Positions 16,650 to 24,522 of a stretch of DNA of 64,000 nucleotides are shown here, piece by piece. Source of the DNA: Streptomyces sp. 840.1 (lineage in GTDB: Bacteria > Actinomycetota > Actinomycetes > Streptomycetales > Streptomycetaceae). The stretch's first letter is position 1. Each line of letters opens with the position of its first letter. The notes beneath the pieces were generated by a model. That model was not told where the DNA came from. It was given only the letters and a program-made list of their open reading frames with translations, and ran no database searches. The translations under genes and the position numbers were made by a program. The stretch spans positions 1,059,001 to 1,123,000 of the forward strand of contig NZ_RJUU01000001.1 in NCBI RefSeq assembly GCF_003751445.1, given 5' to 3'.

Positions 16650-17767
16650 GTGAGCGTTTCGTTCTCCGATGTCTGTTTCATTTGGTCTAGGTGTCGCGCC
16701 AGTTGAGGGTGGTCTCGTGGGTGAGGCGGCGGGTCATGAGGTTGATGGCGGCCAGCTGGATCATGGCTGCTGATCGGTGGGGGTGGGTTTCGTAGTCGCG
16801 GGCGAGGCGGCGGTGGTGCATGAGCCAGCCGAGGGTGCGTTCGATGACCCATCGGCGTGGCTGGACGTGGAAGCCTCTGGTGGTGGGGTCGCGTTGGACG
16901 ATCTCGAGGTCGATGCCGAGGTGGGCGGCGTGTTCGACGGCTTTGGTCTTGTAGCCGTTGTCGGCCCAGGCTTTGCTGATCGTTGGGTGGAGTGCGGCGA
17001 CCTTGGTCATGAGCTGGGTGCCGGCCGCGGAGTCGTGGACGCTCGCGGCGGTGACGGCGACGGCCAGGAGGAGGCCGAGGGTGTCGGTGACGATGTGCCG
17101 TTTGCGTCCGATGATCTTCTTGGCCGGGTCGATACCTTGGCTGGTCAGGGGGACGGTGGCGGAAGTCTTGATGCTCTGGCTGTCGATCAGGCAGGCGCTG
17201 GGCTGGCTCGCGCGGCCTTCGGCCTTGCGGACCTTGCCGCGGAGGATGTTGGTGAGCTGGTCGAAGATGCCGTCGGCTTCCCAGCGGGCGAAGTAGCCGT
17301 AGACGGTCTGGTGGGGTGGGAAGTCGTGGGGGAGGTAGCGCCAGGGAATGCCGGTGCGGTCGACGTAGAGGATGGCGTTCATCAGGGTGCGTAGGTCGTG
17401 GGTGGGCTTGCGGATGCCGGCGCGGGCCTGGCGCCAGGCTTCCAGCGTGGGGCGGATGAGTTCCCAGCGGGCGTCGGACAGGTCGCTGGGGTAGGACTGT
17501 GAGGGCTGCATGATGCCTGGGTACGCGGCGGCAGCCGACCTGGGCAGGGCGTGCGGCGAGGCATCCGGGGCACCAGGGCGCGAGTGCGCAGACCCGCATG
17601 AACCAGGTTGCTTCTGAATGAGACGGGATCTCTCATCAGAAACCCGGTGCATTACTGGTCCACGGATTGCCGTATAAGCCACTTCCCCGGCGAATCACCG
17701 CTCAGGGGACTTCGCTTGACCGCTCAGAATCGCAGCCAAACACCTGATATGCGAACCAAACGCTCAC
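16650..17767 (-). mobile_element. IS5-family insertion sequence, apparently complete (about 1118 bp)
   Basis: The ends are imperfect inverted repeats: GTGAGCGTTTCGTTC at the left and GTGAGCGTTTGGTTC read inward at the right (14 of 15 match). Both outer edges carry TTA (16647-16649 and 17768-17770), a 3-bp target duplication of the TNA type seen in some IS5 subgroups. The element encodes one transposase on the minus strand. It inserted exactly at the border of an older, decayed element (17771-18037). Confidence 0.85.
16687..17511 (-). CDS. IS5-family DDE transposase
   Basis: This 274-residue transposase has an N-terminal helical DUF4096-like part (LSDARWELIRPTLEAWR) followed by a DDE catalytic core. 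The first Asp is in CLIDSQSIKT, the second in AWADNGYKT, and the Glu in RRWVIERTLGWL with the Y-R-K-like pattern. The residues GRKRHIVTDTLGLLL are typical of IS5. It cuts and joins the IS ends. The frame is open upstream to 17682, but ATG 17511 begins the conserved MQPSQSYPSDLS. It appears intact, with the short C-terminal LTHETTLNWRDT end. Confidence 0.93.
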   Translation of the reverse strand: MQPSQSYPSDLSDARWELIRPTLEAWRQARAGIRKPTHDLRTLMNAILYVDRTGIPWRYLPHDFPPHQTVYGYFARWEADGIFDQLTNILRGKVRKAEGRASQPSACLIDSQSIKTSATVPLTSQGIDPAKKIIGRKRHIVTDTLGLLLAVAVTAASVHDSAAGTQLMTKVAALHPTISKAWADNGYKTKAVEHAAHLGIDLEIVQRDPTTRGFHVQPRRWVIERTLGWLMHHRRLARDYETHPHRSAAMIQLAAINLMTRRLTHETTLNWRDT

Positions 17768-17770
17768 TTA

Positions 17771-18037
17771 AAGAGCGTTTCGTCCTGCCGGAGGCGTTTG
17801 GCGAGGCGGCGGATCTTGGTCGTTCCTGGGTGCGATTCGTGGGGTTCAACGCGGTCCCAGTGGTCATGTGTCGCGCCGGTTCGGGGTCGATTCACGGGTG
17901 AGCCGTCGGCTCTTGAGGTCGACCATGGCCAGCTTGATGCCCCACCTGCCACCGCAGACTTCCGAAGCCTCAGTCGGCCCGAACCGTTCCGCCACCCAAA
18001 CTGCGATGGAGTACCCCGGCCGGGACGAAACGCTCTT
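17771..18037. mobile_element. Decayed IS5-type element with perfect 15-bp terminal inverted repeats
   Basis: AAGAGCGTTTCGTCC at 17771-17785 and its exact reverse complement at 18023-18037 bound 267 bases. The repeats resemble those of the neighbouring intact IS (GAGCGTTT core). Inside is a remnant of a transposase C-terminus. At this size it could move as a MITE if a related transposase acts in trans. Confidence 0.65.
17864..17953 (-). pseudogene. Transposase C-terminal remnant
   Basis: The last 29 codons of this minus-strand frame (WGIKLAMVDLKSRRLTRES, then TPNRRDT) match in register the intact transposase end (MIQLAAINLMTRRLTHETTLNWRDT). Upstream the similarity is lost, so only the 3' tip of a related transposase gene survives inside the decayed element. 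Confidence 0.6.
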
Positions 18038-18096
18038 GTAGGGCGTGTCCGCGAAGTCGCGCCGGGCAGGCGCGACTTCGCGGACACGCCCTACAA
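18036..18096. repeat. 28-bp perfect inverted repeat with 5-base loop
   Basis: The arms 18036-18063 and 18069-18096 are exact reverse complements around the loop GGGCA. It abuts the decayed element and lies 65 bases before the HTH gene. It could be a very strong terminator, a palindromic IS end or a MITE relic. Confidence 0.85.
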
Positions 18097-18160
18097 TCGG
18101 AAACGGCGGACCGGACGTCACCCATGGACGGCCACGGGCCGTGGCTTGGAGGGCGGAGAG

Positions 18161-19393
18161 GTGGCCGGAGGATTACGGCCCCCGCCGGGCGGTCCGGCGG
18201 CGGATGCGGCGGAGCGGTTCGCTCACGCGTTACGGGCGCTCCGCAGCGAGGCGGACACCCCGAGCTACCGTCAGATGGGCGCGCGCACGGGCCAGTCGCC
18301 CAGCGCCCTGTCCGAGGCGGCGGAGGGCGGGCAGCTGCCGCCCCTCGCGGTCGCCCTGGCCTACGCGCAAGCGTGTGGCGGCAACCGCGCGGAATGGGAG
18401 CGGCGTTGGCAGGCGGCGCGGAACGAGCTCGACGCGTCACGGCCCCGGCCGACGAGGCGGCGGTGGGCCCTCGCCGTCGCGGGGGTCGTCGCGCTCGCGC
18501 TGACGGCCGCAGCGGCGGTCCTCGCGAACCGGCCGGACCACCGGGCGCCGCCGCCCGCCGCCGCGGGCTCCTCCCGCTTCTTCTCCGACGACGACGCGTT
18601 CAACCGGCGCCACCCGCACCCCCGGCTGTCGCCCGACTCCGCGCGAATGGTCTCCGGTCTGCTCGCGCCGGGCCGGGTGAAGCTGTACACCGGCACGGCT
18701 GGATCCCTGGTGTACCGGGCCACCTCCCGTACCCGGACCTACGAGGTCACCCCGCGCGAGCACGTCGGCCCGTGGGGGCCCAACCCCTTCGACGGTGCCC
18801 GCTTCCCCTGGGACCCGTCGTGGAAGGCGCCGGCCCCGGACCGCGAGTGGACGGTGGTGATCGGGCCGGACGGGCGGGCGATGGAGTGCTGGCGGACGAA
18901 GGTGTCGTCCGCCGGGCCCAGCTGCGAATGGGGAGCGGTGTCCGACACCCGTGGCTCGTCGGTCTCCGAGAAGGGCCAGGACACCGGAAGCGGGCTGTCC
19001 CGCCTCGCCGGGCTGATCACCCGCGCGGACTGGAAGGCCGGCCGCATCGACCACGCCCTGAGCTTCGGCACCCCGGACAACAGCGGCCGCCATGTCTTCC
19101 CTGCCGTCGGCAGCGACGGCCAGGGGCAAGGGCTGTGGCGCGCCGGGCAGTTCATCTGGCTGGACCCCTCGTACGACATCGACGCCGACACCTCGCTCAG
19201 GCCGTACGAGCGGATGGTGGCGAAGGCGCTTCAGGAGTACGGGGCGTTCGACGTCAAGAACGCCCAGGAGTTCGGCTTCACCTCCGAGTTCGGCTCGCAG
19301 GCCCCGGGCAACAGCGGCGGGGCCTACGCCCCGCTCGACCGCATCGACTTCGCGCAGTACCTGCGGGTCGGAACGATCGAGCCGTCGTCGTAG
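18161..19393 (+). CDS. HTH-domain transmembrane protein with large exported domain
   Basis: This 410-residue protein has an N-terminal XRE-like helix-turn-helix region (about residues 15-70: RFAHALRALRSEADTPSYRQ, ALSEAAEGGQLPPL, VALAYAQACGGN). A single membrane helix follows (WALAVAGVVALALTAAAAVL, about 105-125), and then a Trp/Tyr-rich exported domain of about 280 residues with no recognised family. The N-terminal fold is common in Streptomyces proteins that couple a cytoplasmic HTH to an outside sensor. GTG 18161 has GGAGG eight bases upstream. Codon 5 is TTA (18173-18175), the rare leucine codon read by bldA tRNA, so translation may be developmentally controlled. Confidence 0.8.
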   Translation: MAGGLRPPPGGPAADAAERFAHALRALRSEADTPSYRQMGARTGQSPSALSEAAEGGQLPPLAVALAYAQACGGNRAEWERRWQAARNELDASRPRPTRRRWALAVAGVVALALTAAAAVLANRPDHRAPPPAAAGSSRFFSDDDAFNRRHPHPRLSPDSARMVSGLLAPGRVKLYTGTAGSLVYRATSRTRTYEVTPREHVGPWGPNPFDGARFPWDPSWKAPAPDREWTVVIGPDGRAMECWRTKVSSAGPSCEWGAVSDTRGSSVSEKGQDTGSGLSRLAGLITRADWKAGRIDHALSFGTPDNSGRHVFPAVGSDGQGQGLWRAGQFIWLDPSYDIDADTSLRPYERMVAKALQEYGAFDVKNAQEFGFTSEFGSQAPGNSGGAYAPLDRIDFAQYLRVGTIEPSS

Positions 19394-19402
19394 GCGCCGA
19401 CG

Positions 19403-20011
19403 TCAGCCCGGCAGGCCCCGGCGCATCGGGAAGAGGGCCAGTCCGATGCACAGGGCCCCCACCGTCAGCAGGTCCAGGCTGATGGCCGCCATGACGACTC
19501 CGGCCAGTACTAGCAGTGGGGACCAGGCCGGGACCTCGGCCCGCCGGAAGAGCGCCAGCAGCGTGACGAGCGCCAGCAGGCCCAGCCAGAACAGCAGCGG
19601 CACGACCGTGTAGACCACCGGCATCACACCGGGCACGTCCCGCACCTTGTCGAACATGTCGCTCATGGCCCGGTCGTCCGCCGCGACGAACCCGACCACC
19701 AGGTCGGTCATCGCCTGGACCGCCACCGCCGCGGCCCCCAGCAGCCCGGTCCCAGCAGCCACCTGGACGGCCACCCGTCTGCCGCCGCGTACGCCGTCCG
19801 GCAGCCGCAGGCCGAGGAAGACCGGAACGAACGCGAGCACACCGGCCAGGAACAGCACGTGCGCCAGCGACCACCACACCCCGGGCCCGTAGTCCCCCAT
19901 CGCCCTCCCGGCCGCCCGCACCAGTCCGTAACCGGCCATCAGAGCCGGGGCCAGCAGCAACGTTCGCGTGGTGGAACTGTTCTGACGTTGCGTCATCTCC
20001 GTGATCTGCAT
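19403..20011 (-). CDS. Multi-pass membrane protein of unknown function
   Basis: The 202 residues form five or six hydrophobic helices (LLLAPALMAGYGLV, WWSLAHVLFLAGVLAFVPVFLGL, AVQVAAGTGLLGAAAVAVQAM, PVVYTVVPLLFWLGLLALVTLLALF, and SPLLVLAGVVMAAISLDLLTVG with ALCIGLALF). No transporter or enzyme signature is visible. ATG at 19996 is an alternative start. It converges on the HTH protein with only nine bases between the stops. Confidence 0.75.
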   Translation of the reverse strand: MQITEMTQRQNSSTTRTLLLAPALMAGYGLVRAAGRAMGDYGPGVWWSLAHVLFLAGVLAFVPVFLGLRLPDGVRGGRRVAVQVAAGTGLLGAAAVAVQAMTDLVVGFVAADDRAMSDMFDKVRDVPGVMPVVYTVVPLLFWLGLLALVTLLALFRRAEVPAWSPLLVLAGVVMAAISLDLLTVGALCIGLALFPMRRGLPG

Positions 20012-20109
20012 GCATCGATCATCAGCTCGGCGCGATTCCCCGGCTATCGGGGATGACCCCCGGCCGCCCCCGAGCGCACTGGGCGGCGGACTCGGGGGCG
20101 GACTCGGGG

Positions 20110-23100
20110 TCAGTTGAGGGTCAGGACCGTACCCGCCCCGTTGGCGTACTCGATCCAGGCGGTGGACCGGGCGTCCGACGGGATACCCGACCAGGCGGCG
20201 GTCAGGTCGGCCGGGGCGCCGGGGGTGACACGGGCGTGGTCGGGCGTGACGGTGACCTTGCCGGTGGCCGCAGGGGCGTCGGTCACGTTGTTCACCTGGT
20301 AGCTGTACGGGATGACGCTCTCGCCGGTGCCGCTGCCGTCGACCGAGACGAGGGCCACGAAGACCTTCCCGGCCTCGGGCTGCCGCAGGGTGAGGGTGAC
20401 GGTTCCGTCGCTGTCGGGGTCGGCCAGCGCGAGGTCCGTCGGGGCACCGTTGACCATCCGCCCCCAGACGACACCGGCGATGTCGCCCTCCGCAACGTCG
20501 AAGTGGGCCGTGATCTGGGTGGCCCTGGTACCGGCCGGGATGACCGCCTCGTAGTCGGCCTCACCGTTTCCGGTCAGGGTGCCTCTGGTGACGGGCGCGG
20601 AGACGGGGCCGTGGGCGGTGGCCACCAGGGTCTTGGTGGCCGGGGTGACGGAGTAGGTGCTCTCGCCGTGGGTGCCGGTGCCCATGACCTCATCGGGGGC
20701 GTGGATGCTCTGCGGGGTGACGACGATCGGGCTGCGGACCGTGGTGCGTCCGGACGTCCAGGTCAGGGAGCCCGTGTCGACGGCGCCGGCGCGTGCGGTG
20801 GTCACCTTGAGCTCGACGGTGAAGGTGCGCCTCTGCCCGGCGTGGCTGAAGTGCAGGACGGACGGGGAGACCGTGGCCTTGATGCCGGGGAGGTCGACCT
20901 CGGCACGGTAGGTGCCGGCCGAGGTCGCGGTGACGGTGCGGGTGACCGTCTGCTTGCCGAACAGCTCACCGATGGCGATCGAGGGGTAGTTGAGATCGCT
21001 GGGGTCGATGGCCCTGGTACCGGTGCCGGTGTCGACGCCGGAGCCTTCGAGGTAGCCGAGCCAGTCCCGCTCCGAGGAGTCGTAGACGAGTCCGGGCCGG
21101 AGCATGTCCCTGGCCTCGACCTCGCCGGAGCCTTGGGCGAAGGCGTCGGTGCTGTTCCTGCCGTCGGAGGTCTTGGTGGGCGAAGCGGTGGTCATCATGG
21201 CCGACTTGACGCTCATGGGCGACCAGTTCGGGTGCTCGGAGAAGTAGAGCGCCGCGAGGCCCGCGATGTGCGGGGCGGCCATGGAGGTGCCGGAGTAGAA
21301 GTCGAAGTCACGGCCCTGGTTACCGGGCGGGGCCACCGCGGCGAGGATGGTCGCGCCGGGCGCGGTGATGTCGGGCTTGAGCAGGTCGCCGTTGCCCACG
21401 AGGGAGGGGCCGCGCGAGGAGAAGCTCGTGACCTGCGGGTAGGGGGTGCTACCGGTGGCGCCGCGCGTGAGGGTGGCGGTGGCGCCGGACGTGGCGGCGT
21501 AGTCGCGTACGGCGGTGGCGTCGGACCCGGTCAGGTGAACGGTCGGCACGGAGTGCAGGTCGCCGTCGGTGCTCTCGTCGTGGAGGTTGGCCAGGACCAT
21601 GCCGATGCCCCCGGCCCGCTCGACCTCGGCGGACTTCGCGACGCGGTCCACGGTGCCCCGGTCGCAGACGACGATCTTTCCGGCGGCGCGTGCGGGGTCG
21701 AGGGCGCCCTTGGCACAGACGTCGGCCTCGGTGGCGTCGGCGCCGCCGGTCCTGACGGCGGCGGCACGGACGAGGGGCGCGGAGCCGACGGTGTTGCGCA
21801 CGCTGGTGCTGATACCGGCGTAGCTCTTCCCGTTCCCGAGCGTGACGGTTCCGCTGTACGGGGCGATGGTCCCGGCGGCGACCGTGGTGGTCCAGGGAGC
21901 GGTGTTGTCGAGGCTGGAGGCGTCGGGGCCGGTGTTGCCCCCGGCGGTGGAGACGAAGATCCCGGCGGCGGCGGCGTTGCGGAGCGCGGTCTGCGCGGGG
22001 TCGTCGTAGTCGCTCTCGAACTGGGTGCCGAGGGAGTAGTTGATGACGTCGACGCCGTCCGCCGTGGCCTGGTCGATGGCGGCGACGAGGTCGCTGGTCA
22101 GGCCACCGCTCTGCTTGCCGTCCTTGCTCTGCCAGAGAGCCTTGTAGACGGCCACGGCGGCGGCGGGCGCGACGCCGGAGACGGTGCCGAAGTCGGCGCC
22201 GCCGGCGGTGGCCCGGACGTCGGCGTTGCCGGCCGCGGTCGACGCGGTGTGGGTGCCGTGGCCCTCGCCGTCACGGGCGGAGAAGTAGTCGGGGTCGAAG
22301 TCGGGGAACGCCTGCACCCAGCCGTCGGCGAAGTAGCGGGCGCTGACGATCTTCTCGTTGCAGTCGGCGGCCGTGAAGCCGTCGCCGGTCTGGCAGGTGC
22401 CGGTGAACTTGGTGCCGTCCGCCTTGGGCATCACCGTGGTGGTGCCGTCCAGGTAGGGCCGGTAACGGTCCTTCTCGGCGGGCTTCCTGGCCGGCTTGCG
22501 GGCCTTGAGCGCGGGGGCCTTGAACGAGGCGCTCTCGGGCCAGATACCGGTGTCGATGTCCCCGATGACGACGCCCCGGCCGGCCTTGGCGCTGCCTCCG
22601 AGCGAGGCCCACAGGCCCTTGCGGCCCGAGAGCCCGAGGAAGTCCGTGGAGTTCTTGTCGTCGGTGGTGTGGTGGAGCCGGTCCGGGGCGATGCCGGTGA
22701 CGCCCTTGGTCGCGGCGAGCCGGACGAGCTGACGGGCGGTGAGCCGCGCGCTGAAGGTGTTGGTGGTGACGGCGTAGTGCTGGCGGACCGTGGCGCCGAC
22801 CTTCTTGGCGACCTGGGCCTGTTCGTCGACGAGGTGGGTGCGGTAGCGCTTGGCGTTGGCGGCGCCGACGTCGAGCTTGCGGCCCTCGGTGGGCCGGGTG
22901 GCGGGAATGCCGTTGACGCTGCCGTCGTAGGTGACGAGCGGCTGGTCGGCCAGGGTGATCAGGTAGACGCCTGCGGCGAGGGGGCTCGCGGAGCCTGCGG
23001 CGGCGGTCGCGGGGGTGGCGAGGGGCAGGCTGACGGCGGCGAGGGTGGTGGTGAGCAGCGCGCCGATGGTGCCGCGTCGTATGCGGGTGCGGGACGCTCT

Positions 23101-23118
23101 TCGTGGCCGAGGTGACAC
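20110..23118 (-). CDS. Secreted subtilase with PA domain (cucumisin/plant-type S8)
   Basis: This 1002-residue preproprotease has a signal peptide (about 1-41), an I9 propeptide (YLITLADQPLVTYDG to about residue 150), and a catalytic domain with Asp189 (GDIDTGIWPES), His287 (GEGHGTHTAS) and Ser612 (SGTSMAAPH). A protease-associated domain is inserted between His and Ser (CAKGALDPARAAGKIVVCDRG). The C-terminal Fn3_6-like part starts at DLNYPSIAIGEL. This layout is that of plant subtilases and their actinobacterial relatives. GTG 23118 was chosen because GAGG lies seven bases before it; GTG 23130 is the alternative. It is divergent from a LuxR-type regulator, a likely control pair. Confidence 0.92.
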   Translation of the reverse strand: MSPRPRRASRTRIRRGTIGALLTTTLAAVSLPLATPATAAAGSASPLAAGVYLITLADQPLVTYDGSVNGIPATRPTEGRKLDVGAANAKRYRTHLVDEQAQVAKKVGATVRQHYAVTTNTFSARLTARQLVRLAATKGVTGIAPDRLHHTTDDKNSTDFLGLSGRKGLWASLGGSAKAGRGVVIGDIDTGIWPESASFKAPALKARKPARKPAEKDRYRPYLDGTTTVMPKADGTKFTGTCQTGDGFTAADCNEKIVSARYFADGWVQAFPDFDPDYFSARDGEGHGTHTASTAAGNADVRATAGGADFGTVSGVAPAAAVAVYKALWQSKDGKQSGGLTSDLVAAIDQATADGVDVINYSLGTQFESDYDDPAQTALRNAAAAGIFVSTAGGNTGPDASSLDNTAPWTTTVAAGTIAPYSGTVTLGNGKSYAGISTSVRNTVGSAPLVRAAAVRTGGADATEADVCAKGALDPARAAGKIVVCDRGTVDRVAKSAEVERAGGIGMVLANLHDESTDGDLHSVPTVHLTGSDATAVRDYAATSGATATLTRGATGSTPYPQVTSFSSRGPSLVGNGDLLKPDITAPGATILAAVAPPGNQGRDFDFYSGTSMAAPHIAGLAALYFSEHPNWSPMSVKSAMMTTASPTKTSDGRNSTDAFAQGSGEVEARDMLRPGLVYDSSERDWLGYLEGSGVDTGTGTRAIDPSDLNYPSIAIGELFGKQTVTRTVTATSAGTYRAEVDLPGIKATVSPSVLHFSHAGQRRTFTVELKVTTARAGAVDTGSLTWTSGRTTVRSPIVVTPQSIHAPDEVMGTGTHGESTYSVTPATKTLVATAHGPVSAPVTRGTLTGNGEADYEAVIPAGTRATQITAHFDVAEGDIAGVVWGRMVNGAPTDLALADPDSDGTVTLTLRQPEAGKVFVALVSVDGSGTGESVIPYSYQVNNVTDAPAATGKVTVTPDHARVTPGAPADLTAAWSGIPSDARSTAWIEYANGAGTVLTLN

Positions 23119-23295
23119 GAGTTTCCTCACAGGGGTCCGGGCATGCCGGGCAGGCGAGCGGGGGTCGCTCGCCTCGCGGGGCGTGGGCCGAGGGCTGGGG
23201 TGGTCGGACCGCCGTTCACGTGGAGCGATCGACCGGCGGTCCCTCAGGAGTGAACGCTGTGCGATCACTTGCTGTCCAGATAATCTGTTGGCGTC

Positions 23296-23313
23296 TTTGG
23301 CCTGGTGACCAAA
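23296..23313. promoter_or_regulatory. TTTGG-N8-CCAAA inverted repeat in the divergent promoter region
   Basis: Two 5-bp arms separated by eight bases lie midway between the subtilase and the regulator gene. They may be the operator of that regulator. Support is positional only. Confidence 0.35.
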
Positions 23314-23357
23314 CGCGCCACCTGGGAGAGGACGGTCGGCCGTGACTGACTGCCGTA

Positions 23358-23390
23358 CCTGTCCGGGGGCTCCCCCACACGTAGGACAGG
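23358..23390 (+). promoter_or_regulatory. Leader hairpin overlapping the ribosome-binding site of the LuxR-type gene
   Basis: CCTGTCC (23358-23364) pairs with GGACAGG (23384-23390), and the inner GGGGG pairs with CCCCC. The 3' arm runs directly into the AGGGGAGG ribosome-binding site of the gene at 23402, so folding could limit its translation. Confidence 0.4.
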
Positions 23391-23401
23391 GGAGGCTGGT
23401 T

Positions 23402-24382
23402 GTGCTGGAAGCGGTGGGCGTGAGCCCGTTCGACGAGGGTGTGTACCGAGCGGTGCTGGCGGGTTCGCGGAGCACGGTGCGCGACCTCGCGGAGAGAGCG
23501 GGGGCGGGGGTGGCCCGCACCGGACAGGCGCTCACGCGTCTGGCCGGTCTGGGGCTGGTACGGCGGGCGGGGCCGGGCCAGTGGGAGGCGGTGAGTCCGC
23601 GTTCGGCGCTGGCGGCACTGCTGCACCGGCGCCGCTCGGAGGCGGAGAGCGCGTTCGCGGATGTGGAGACGGGCTTCGCCGATCTGAGCCGCCTGCACCG
23701 GGCCGGGCAGCTGGGGTCGGACCCGGGCTCCCTGGTGGAGGTGCTGACGGGGCGGGAGGTGATGATGCGGAAGATCGAGGAGCTGAGCCGGTCCGTCACC
23801 ACGCACCAGTGGACGCTGGACAAGCCGCCCTATCTGCAGCAGGTGGGTCAGCCGCAGGTCGATGAGCGGGAGGCGGCGACGACCCGGGAGTGGGTGGCGC
23901 GCGGGGTGGACATCCGGGGCGTGTACTGCCTGGAGTCGATCGAGCCGCCCGGACGGCTGGGCACGATCCTCAACCTGGCGGCGGCCGGGGAGCGGTCGCG
24001 GCTGTTGCCGCATCTTCCGCTGAAGGCACGGATCGTGGACCGGCGGGTCGCGGTGGTGCCGCTGACGGGAGGCAGCAAGGACTCCATCGTGCTGGTGCAT
24101 CCCTCGCACCTGCTGGACGGGCTGATGGAGCTGTTCGAGGCGTACTGGGAGCGGGCCGAGCCCCTGCTCGCGGAGGCGCCGGACGTGGTGGAGGGGCCCA
24201 GCGAGGAGGAGCTGATGCTGGTGCGCCTGCTGCACTCCGGCTACAAGGACCAGGCGATCGCCCGGCAGTTGGGCGTCAGTGTCCGGACGGCGACGCGCCG
24301 GGTGGCCGCGTTGATGCAGAGGCTGGACGCGGGCACGCGGTTCCAGGCCGGGGTGAGGGCGCGGGAACGCGGGTGGGTGTGA
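23402..24382 (+). CDS. LuxR/TrmB-like transcriptional regulator
   Basis: This 326-residue protein has an N-terminal winged-HTH of TrmB type (FDEGVYRAVLAGSRSTVRDL to QALTRLAGLGLVRR), a middle domain like the phospholipase-D-fold sensor of TrmB proteins (VARGVDIRGVYCLE, DRRVAVVPLTGGSKDSIVLV), and a C-terminal LuxR-type HTH (LHSGYKDQAIARQLGVSVRT). This architecture is frequent in Streptomyces next to secreted subtilases. The start is GTG 23402 with AGGGGAGG six bases upstream; an in-frame GTG at 23342 lies within the leader hairpin region. It probably controls the divergent subtilase. Confidence 0.88.
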   Translation: MLEAVGVSPFDEGVYRAVLAGSRSTVRDLAERAGAGVARTGQALTRLAGLGLVRRAGPGQWEAVSPRSALAALLHRRRSEAESAFADVETGFADLSRLHRAGQLGSDPGSLVEVLTGREVMMRKIEELSRSVTTHQWTLDKPPYLQQVGQPQVDEREAATTREWVARGVDIRGVYCLESIEPPGRLGTILNLAAAGERSRLLPHLPLKARIVDRRVAVVPLTGGSKDSIVLVHPSHLLDGLMELFEAYWERAEPLLAEAPDVVEGPSEEELMLVRLLHSGYKDQAIARQLGVSVRTATRRVAALMQRLDAGTRFQAGVRARERGWV

Positions 24383-24522
24383 GGGCCGCGGCGGGTGAGC
24401 GCGTCGCCGGGCCTGACCGGACTTCCTGTACACACCATCGACTCACGGCTTACGCTGCGTCGTTGCCGCCGAACCCGATTGCGCGTTCGGCATACGCCTG
24501 AACGGTCCCCGGGGGGGGAGCC

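Noticed and set aside
14606..17599. A 997-codon frame joining the amidohydrolase to the transposase region
   Set aside because: The part upstream of 15844 is antisense or out of frame to the transposase and the coiled-coil gene, and has low-complexity Arg/Pro sequence. The amidohydrolase N-terminus fits GTG 15844.
17771..18037. A second intact transposase gene
   Set aside because: Only the last 29 codons match; the remaining sequence has no catalytic residues and the element is far too short.
20053..23115. A 1020-codon plus-strand frame opposite the PA-type subtilase
   Set aside because: It is Gly/Val/Asp-rich, with no domains, and is the usual antisense shadow of a high-GC gene.
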